Source of the DNA: DATKMS01 sp041497995 | GTDB lineage: Bacteria > Desulfobacterota > Binatia > HRBIN30 | Length of the DNA stretch: 9,991 nucleotides | Reading direction: 5' to 3' | Assembly: GCA_041497995.1 (NCBI GenBank) | Contig: JBGQHM010000256.1 | Coordinates: 1-9,991 of the forward strand | Made by a program: the position numbers and the translations under genes | Notes under the pieces: generated by a model | Database searches by the model: none | Told to the model about the DNA's origin: nothing | What the model saw: only the letters and a program-made list of their open reading frames with translations | Part shown: one piece after another, positions 5,100 to 9,991 of the stretch | Numbering within the stretch: the stretch's first letter is position 1 | How the letters are laid out: each line of letters starts with the position of its first letter

Positions 5100-7927
5100 T
5101 GCCGATGTCGAGACCGTCCGACCCCTACAGCAACAACCCGCTCATCCACCGCGATCGTCGGCTCGGCGAGTCGCCCTCGGAGTGGGTGCGCTCCTTTGCG
5201 TGCGACGACATGGGCGTCCTGATCGTCTGCCGCGGTCCCATCCGCAAGGAAGCCATCGATGTGTTCCGGGAGATGGGGATGACCAATGTGGGCATTCTCA
5301 TTTCGGAGCGTGACAGCATCGTGTATCCGCGCGCCCTCTCGCCGGAGTTGCGGATCATGGACCCAACACGCGTCCATCCCGTCCCCGACTACACCGGCAC
5401 GACGCGAGAGGAGCGCATGCAGCGGATTCAGCAGATCATTCAGATCTGCCGCGACCACGGCTACCAGTACGTCTTCGCGGGCTACGGCTTCATGGCCGAA
5501 GACGCGTCCTTCGTGCGCAGCCTGGAGGAAGCCGGGTTACACTTCATCGGTCCGTGCTCATACACGCAGGAAGCCGCTGGCGCGAAGGATGAGGCGAAGC
5601 GCACGGCGATCGAGAACGCCGTCTCCGTCACACCGGGGGTGAACAACGCCACGGCGCGCACGCTGCTGCGTAAGTACCCGGACCGTCCTGCGCTGGCGAA
5701 GCTGGTGAGGGAGAAGGGGCTGGACGTTCCGCAAGTCACTGAGGAGAAGGCGCATCAGCGCCTCGAAGATCTCGCCGATCTCGTCCTCATGGCGGCCTAC
5801 GAGAAGCACATGGATCTGTACACGATCGATGAGCTGGCGGAACAGATCCACGTCGAGGCAGAAGGGCTCCTCGGGCAACACCCCGGCCGGCGCTTCCGTT
5901 TGAAGGCCATCGGCGGCGGTGGCGGTAAAGGCCAGCGCATCTTCTCGGAGACCAAGGGAATTGCCAGCCTCGTGCGCGAGGTGTTGAACGAGGTCAAGGC
6001 AACCGGCGTCGGCGACAACAAGAACATGCTCATCGAGCTCAACGTCGAGCAGACGCGGCACAATGAGATCCAGATGGTCGGCAACGGTGAGTGGTGCGTG
6101 ACACTGGGCGGCCGTGACTGCTCGCTCCAGATGCACGAGCAGAAGCTGGTGGAGATCTCGATCACGCAGGAAGGCTTCGAGGTCGCCATCGACCAGGCAC
6201 GCGGCGCCGGCAACGAGCGGCGGGCGCGCGAGTTCGAGGCCGACCTCGCCGTGTTGCAGCGCATGGAGGCGGAAGCGCAGCGCTTCGGGCTGGCGGTCAA
6301 GCTGGACTCCGCGTCGACCTTCGAGTGCATCGTCGAAGGGCACAACCACTACTTCATGGAGGTGAATACGCGCATTCAGGTCGAGCACCGCGTCTCCGAG
6401 CTGTGCTACGCCCTGCGCTTCACCAATCCGGGCAACCCCGACGATCACTTCGACCTGCACTCGCTCGTCGAGTCCATGGCGCTCATCGCCAAGCACAAGG
6501 GGCGCCTGCCAAAGCCGACCCGCGTCCCACGCGACAACGCGGCCATCGAGGCGCGCCTCAACGCAACCGACCACGCGCTGAACCCGGCCGCTGGCGGTGT
6601 GATCATCTCGTGGTCCGATCCCATCGACTGGGAGATCCGTGACGACCAGGGTATTTCGATCAAGAACCCCGACACCGGCCTGTACATGCGCTACCGCCTC
6701 GCCGGCGCGTACGACTCCAATGTGGCTCTGCTGTTGGCCACCGGCGCGGACCGCGTGGAGAGCTTCGCGCGAGTCGCTGAGATCCTCAGGCGAACGACGC
6801 TCCGCGGCATCGACCTCGCGACGAATCGCGAATTCCTGTTCGGCATAGTGACCTGGTTCCTGAGCCGCGACGTGTGGGCAAAGCCGACAACCAAGTTCGT
6901 CGTCCCCTACCTCACCTTGGTTGGCGAGCTGGCGCAGGAGGCGCAGTCAATCAACTTCGACTACGCTTTTCAGCAGATCGCCCGGCACGCCACGGCAGCG
7001 GCAGCGCCGCACGGCGATCGCGCCGTGGCGGCTACGCGCCATGTGATCGAGCTCAAGGAAACCCTGCTGGAGCGACCGATCATGATGCTGATTGACGAGC
7101 CCCACTTTCTCTCTGCGTGGCTGAGCCAGCATCGTCTCGACTGCGAGATCCGGCACGGGCGCGTGGTGTGGAAGCGCAACCCCGTCGAGCTGCTTGCCGA
7201 GACGTATCACGTGCTGCATCTGGGCGATCAGCCCGGCGAGCCCGCGGCGCACCGGATCTGGGAGCATGATCGGCAGCTATTGGATACAGCGCTCGCGCTC
7301 TATGCGAGCCTCGTCGATCACGTCCCGCCCGATACATCGTGGGAGGAGCTCGATCATACCTTGCGTGGCGCGGTACCCGCATTCGGCCTCGACGAGACTC
7401 TGTGGACAAAGGCACGTGCCGCGCACAATGGGCACCAGCTCGGCCTGGAGATCCTCGCCGTGCTGCCGATGATCGCGGCGACGGTCGGGTTCTACGATCT
7501 CGCGCTGAACAACGACCTCAGCGTCTCCATTCCAGAGCGCCTCCTCGACCCGGCACGACAGGACGCTATGCGCAAGGTCCTGGCGCCACCACCGTCGACT
7601 CGGGCGGACGAGATCGTCGCGGCCATGGGCGGGACGTACTACGCGCAAGAGGCGCCCCACTTGCCGCCGTTCGTGACCAAGGGGGCGCACTTCAGTAAGG
7701 GCGACCCGCTCTACATCATCGAGGTCATGAAGATGTTCAACAAGGTGTACGCGCCGTTCTCTGGCACGATCGACGAGGTGCTGCTCGGGGACAGCGGCGG
7801 CGTCGTCCGCAAGGGCCAGCCGCTGTTCAAAGTGACACCCGATGAGACGCTGGTCGAAGAGGATCCCGACGCCAAGGAGCATCGCATCCGCGTCAACACG
7901 GACGCGTACCTTGCGAAGCTGCTCTGA
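5099..7927 (+). CDS. Atypical biotin carboxylase-biotin carrier fusion subunit of an acyl-CoA carboxylase
   Basis: ATP-dependent carboxylation of its own biotin, then delivery of CO2 to the partner carboxyltransferase. 942 residues; related BC-BCCP subunits are usually about 600-670. Residues 36-160 form the N-terminal biotin carboxylase domain (CRGPIRKEA, FAGYGFMAED, HFIGP). The ATP-grasp domain follows, with K163, K269, glycine loop G272-G276 with K277, H321 (RHNEIQ), K349 (HEQKLVE), E421-V-N423-T-R425 (NTRIQVEH) and R486 (EARLNATD), equivalent to E. coli AccC K116, K159, H209, K238, E288/N290/R292 and R338. The C-terminal carboxylase domain runs to about 590 (YDSN at 538). Residues about 600-830 match nothing I recognise. 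A lipoyl-like carrier domain at about 840-915 has EVMKM with the biotinyl lysine at K878, followed by an acidic/basic tail of about 30 residues. K163 and K269 are 106 residues apart, against 43 in E. coli AccC, so about 63 residues are inserted there. It overlaps the upstream stop by 1 nt and has GGGAG 8 nt before the start. Confidence 0.9.
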   Translation: MPMSRPSDPYSNNPLIHRDRRLGESPSEWVRSFACDDMGVLIVCRGPIRKEAIDVFREMGMTNVGILISERDSIVYPRALSPELRIMDPTRVHPVPDYTGTTREERMQRIQQIIQICRDHGYQYVFAGYGFMAEDASFVRSLEEAGLHFIGPCSYTQEAAGAKDEAKRTAIENAVSVTPGVNNATARTLLRKYPDRPALAKLVREKGLDVPQVTEEKAHQRLEDLADLVLMAAYEKHMDLYTIDELAEQIHVEAEGLLGQHPGRRFRLKAIGGGGGKGQRIFSETKGIASLVREVLNEVKATGVGDNKNMLIELNVEQTRHNEIQMVGNGEWCVTLGGRDCSLQMHEQKLVEISITQEGFEVAIDQARGAGNERRAREFEADLAVLQRMEAEAQRFGLAVKLDSASTFECIVEGHNHYFMEVNTRIQVEHRVSELCYALRFTNPGNPDDHFDLHSLVESMALIAKHKGRLPKPTRVPRDNAAIEARLNATDHALNPAAGGVIISWSDPIDWEIRDDQGISIKNPDTGLYMRYRLAGAYDSNVALLLATGADRVESFARVAEILRRTTLRGIDLATNREFLFGIVTWFLSRDVWAKPTTKFVVPYLTLVGELAQEAQSINFDYAFQQIARHATAAAAPHGDRAVAATRHVIELKETLLERPIMMLIDEPHFLSAWLSQHRLDCEIRHGRVVWKRNPVELLAETYHVLHLGDQPGEPAAHRIWEHDRQLLDTALALYASLVDHVPPDTSWEELDHTLRGAVPAFGLDETLWTKARAAHNGHQLGLEILAVLPMIAATVGFYDLALNNDLSVSIPERLLDPARQDAMRKVLAPPPSTRADEIVAAMGGTYYAQEAPHLPPFVTKGAHFSKGDPLYIIEVMKMFNKVYAPFSGTIDEVLLGDSGGVVRKGQPLFKVTPDETLVEEDPDAKEHRIRVNTDAYLAKLL

Positions 7928-7947
7928 GCAGATGCGGCGCGGCAGAG

Positions 7948-9849
7948 CTATTCGTCGCGCGAGAGATACGTATATTCTTGCAGACCTTGCTCGTAGTGGC
8001 GGCGCAGGCGCGCCGAGTCTTCCAAACTGATCTGTCCGGCGCGCATCGCCACCTCGATGGTGCGCCGCACCTTCTCGATCAACGTGCCCTTGTCATACTG
8101 CACGTACTGCAGCACTTCGGTCACGACGTCGCCCTCGACCACGTGCTCGACCTCATAGCGTCCGTCCTCCCCAAGGCGTACATGCACGGCGTCGGTGTCG
8201 CCAAAGAGGTTATGGAGGTCGCCGAGAATCTCCTGGTAGGCACCGACCAGGAAGACGCCGATGAAGTACGGCTGGCCGTTGACCCCATGGAGCTCCAGCA
8301 CATCCTTCACGTCACGCTGATCGATGAACTTATCGATCTTGCCGTCACTGTCGCACGTCAAGTCAGCGAACACGCCGCGGCGGGTCGGTTTCTCCTCCAA
8401 CCGGTGAATGGGCATGATGGGGAAGAGCTGCTTGACGGCCCAGTGGTCCGGCGCCGATTGGAAAACGGAGAAGTTGCCGTAGTAGGTGTCCGCCAATCCC
8501 TTCTCGAGCGGCTCAAGGTCATCAGGGACGTATGGCAGCTCGCGCACGATGCGAAGAATCTTCTCGCAGCAATCCCAAAAGAGGCGCTCGACGCGCGCCC
8601 GGGCTCGTAAGTCCAAGTAGCCGAGCGAGAACAGCTCGGCGGCCTCTTCTTTGAGCTGCAAGCTATCGTGATACGCCTCTTGAACGTTCTTCTGGGAAAT
8701 CGAGGTCCAGATCTCAGCCAGATCCTTCAGAACCTTGTGGTCTCCCTCTGCCACAGGCTCCGGAGGCTTCCCCGACAGCATCTCGTGAACGCCGAGAACG
8801 TCGAAGACCAAGACGGAGTGGTGGGCAGTCATGGCGCGCCCCGCCTCGGTCACGATATCTGGATGCGGAATCTGCTCCTTGTCGCACGCCTCCTGAATGG
8901 CAGCGACCACGTCGTTCGCATACTCCTGCACGGAGTAATTCATCGACGAGTGAAAGTTGGTCTGTGACCCGTCGTAGTCCACGCCGAGTCCTCCTCCGAC
9001 ATCCACCATCCGCGGCTCGGCACCCATCTGATGCAAACCGACGAACACCCGACTGGCCTCTCGGAGCGCATCCTTGTGCGCTCGAATCGCCGTAATCTGC
9101 GATCCGATGTGGAAGTGGAGGAGTTCCAAGCAGTGGAGCATCCCCTCGGTGCGCAGCAGATCGACAGCTTCAACGATCTCTACGGCGGTCAGACCGAACT
9201 TCGAGCGGTCACCGGTCGACTCGATCCACTTTCCGGCACCCTTGGTGGTCAGTCTGGCGCGGACGCCGATGTGCGGGCGGATGCCGAGGTCGCGTGAGAT
9301 CTTGATGATGAGGTCCAGTTCCCGAAAGCGGTCGACGACGATGATGGGCGTGCGGCCCAGACGCTGAGCCAGAAGCGCCGTCTCGATGTAGGCGCGATCC
9401 TTATAGCCGTTGCAGATGATCAGGGCACCAGGTGTGTCCAGGATAGCGAGGGCGATTAGCAGCTCCGGCTTGCTGCCGGCCTCCAACCCGACCTTCTCCA
9501 CCGCACCGTATTCGACGATCTCCTCCACCACATGCCGCTGCTGATTCACTTTGATGGGATAGACTCCACGAAACCCACCTTTGTACCCATAGTCGCTGAT
9601 GGCTCTGGAAAAGGCCGCACACAAACCGCGCACCCGGCTCGCGAGAATATCGGAGAAGCGCACCAGCAACGGGGTTCGCAGACCGCGTTGGTCGAGATCC
9701 TGTACGAGATCGAGCAGGTCGATGCCTGGGCCTTGCTCGCCGCGCGGACGGACCTCCACGTGTCCCCGATCGTTCACGGTGAAGAAGCCGGCTCCCCAGG
9801 CCGTGACATTGTACAGCTCTAGACTGTCTCGAACAGTCCATCCGCGCAT
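7948..9849 (-). CDS. speA: Biosynthetic arginine decarboxylase
   Basis: PLP-dependent decarboxylation of arginine to agmatine, the first step of the agmatine route to putrescine and other polyamines. 633 residues against about 658 in E. coli SpeA, with conserved fold-III decarboxylase features throughout. GVYPIKVNQ carries the PLP-binding lysine, K100. LHFHIGSQ (244-251) supplies the histidine that stacks on the cofactor. DVGGGLGVDYDGS (283-295) is the glycine-rich phosphate-binding loop, and TEAGRA lies at 334-339. DLTCDSDGKID carries the C-terminal active-site cysteine, C499, that completes the neighbouring subunit's site. The sequence begins at the conserved N-terminal region of the family without a signal peptide. 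The ATG at 9849 is the first available start, since an in-frame TAA lies just upstream, and GGGAG (9860-9864) precedes it by 10 nt. The gene converges on the carboxylase operon, with 20 bp between stop codons. No speB, aguA/aguB or other polyamine gene is in the window, so the fate of agmatine is not visible here. Confidence 0.96.
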   Translation of the reverse strand: MRGWTVRDSLELYNVTAWGAGFFTVNDRGHVEVRPRGEQGPGIDLLDLVQDLDQRGLRTPLLVRFSDILASRVRGLCAAFSRAISDYGYKGGFRGVYPIKVNQQRHVVEEIVEYGAVEKVGLEAGSKPELLIALAILDTPGALIICNGYKDRAYIETALLAQRLGRTPIIVVDRFRELDLIIKISRDLGIRPHIGVRARLTTKGAGKWIESTGDRSKFGLTAVEIVEAVDLLRTEGMLHCLELLHFHIGSQITAIRAHKDALREASRVFVGLHQMGAEPRMVDVGGGLGVDYDGSQTNFHSSMNYSVQEYANDVVAAIQEACDKEQIPHPDIVTEAGRAMTAHHSVLVFDVLGVHEMLSGKPPEPVAEGDHKVLKDLAEIWTSISQKNVQEAYHDSLQLKEEAAELFSLGYLDLRARARVERLFWDCCEKILRIVRELPYVPDDLEPLEKGLADTYYGNFSVFQSAPDHWAVKQLFPIMPIHRLEEKPTRRGVFADLTCDSDGKIDKFIDQRDVKDVLELHGVNGQPYFIGVFLVGAYQEILGDLHNLFGDTDAVHVRLGEDGRYEVEHVVEGDVVTEVLQYVQYDKGTLIEKVRRTIEVAMRAGQISLEDSARLRRHYEQGLQEYTYLSRDE

Positions 9850-9891
9850 CGTGCTGGGTCTCCCGTTCCGTCCCCTGTCAGCGTACCGTTC

Positions 9892-9919
9892 ATCTTAGCT
9901 GCGACCCCCGCGCCCGCAA
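9892..9919 (-). promoter_or_regulatory. Weak candidate sigma-70 promoter for speA
   Basis: On the minus strand TTGCGG (9914-9919) is followed after 16 nt by TAAGAT (9892-9897), giving a leader of roughly 35 nt before the ATG at 9849. The -10 box matches four of six positions but the -35 box only three, in GC-rich sequence. Treat it as a suggestion only. Confidence 0.2.
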
Positions 9920-9969
9920 GCGCAGAGACGGCACACGCCCCACGTCTCGGACCCTTAAAAATGGCAAAG

Positions 9970-9991
9970 GGCCGAGCACCATTGCTCGGCC
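9970..9991. terminator. Perfect 9-bp hairpin, probable (possibly bidirectional) terminator upstream of speA
   Basis: GGCCGAGCA and TGCTCGGCC form a perfect 9-bp GC-rich stem around the 4-nt loop CCAT, ending at the last base of the window. Read on the minus strand, the stem is followed by CTTTGCCATTTTT, a T-rich stretch whose run of five T starts 8 nt after the stem. Read on the plus strand, A-rich sequence (TTAAAAATGGCAAAG) precedes the stem, but what follows lies outside the window. It could end a minus-strand gene located to the right, insulating speA from it, or a gene converging from outside. The stem is directly visible; terminator function is inferred. Confidence 0.5.

Noticed and set aside
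5558..6574. Minus-strand open frame of 338 codons opposite the biotin carboxylase
   Set aside because: It is antisense to the ATP-grasp catalytic core; there is no ribosome site or family resemblance.
7919..7948. Inverted repeats at the convergent stop codons (CTGCTC/GAGCAG, and GCTCTG with CAGAGC)
   Set aside because: The stems are only five or six pairs and there is no T-run on either strand, so a terminator is not supported.

Overview
The window is a GC-rich, densely coded bacterial chromosome segment with six protein genes, several starting behind clear Shine-Dalgarno sequences. No rRNA, tRNA, CRISPR array, insertion sequence or phage gene is visible. Three features together suggest an environmental Gram-negative lineage of the deltaproteobacterial type (Desulfobacterota, Myxococcota, Binatota or similar): a membrane Fe-S/heme oxidoreductase of the FadF/EMO kind, a two-gene biotin-dependent acyl-CoA carboxylase and a long biosynthetic arginine decarboxylase. 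This placement is inferred from gene content and is not secure below the level of Gram-negative bacterium.

Layout from left to right. (1) 1-2031, minus strand: a large membrane-anchored Fe-S oxidoreductase whose C-terminus runs off the left edge. (2) 2144-2572, plus: a small DUF192 protein, probably a lipoprotein, divergent from gene 1. (3) 2590-3057, minus: a small exported protein with a possible split-barrel (DUF2255/PNPOx-like) domain, convergent with gene 2. (4) 3330-5099 and (5) 5099-7927, plus: a translationally coupled carboxyltransferase and biotin carboxylase/biotin carrier pair. (6) 7948-9849, minus: speA, arginine decarboxylase, convergent with gene 5. A hairpin closes the window at 9970-9991. 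Intergenic gaps are short; the longest is about 270 bp, between genes 3 and 4.

How the genes could work together. Genes 4 and 5 together hold every activity needed to carboxylate an acyl-CoA: biotin carboxylase, biotin carrier and carboxyltransferase. Gene 1 is the type of protein that passes electrons from acyl-CoA dehydrogenases, via electron-transfer flavoprotein, to the quinone pool. The neighbourhood therefore leans towards acyl-CoA, fatty-acid or branched-chain metabolism, although no dehydrogenase or ETF gene lies inside the window. speA (agmatine and polyamine synthesis) looks like an independent unit.

The most unusual object is gene 5. It is a 942-residue biotin carboxylase-carrier fusion with about 63 extra residues inside the ATP-grasp region and a middle domain of about 230 residues that I cannot assign, yet all the expected catalytic residues are present. 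Its partner carboxyltransferase has an added N-terminus, an enlarged helical segment near the C-terminus and alanine at the position known to tune acyl-chain specificity. Together they look like a divergent acyl-CoA carboxylase whose substrate cannot be read from sequence.
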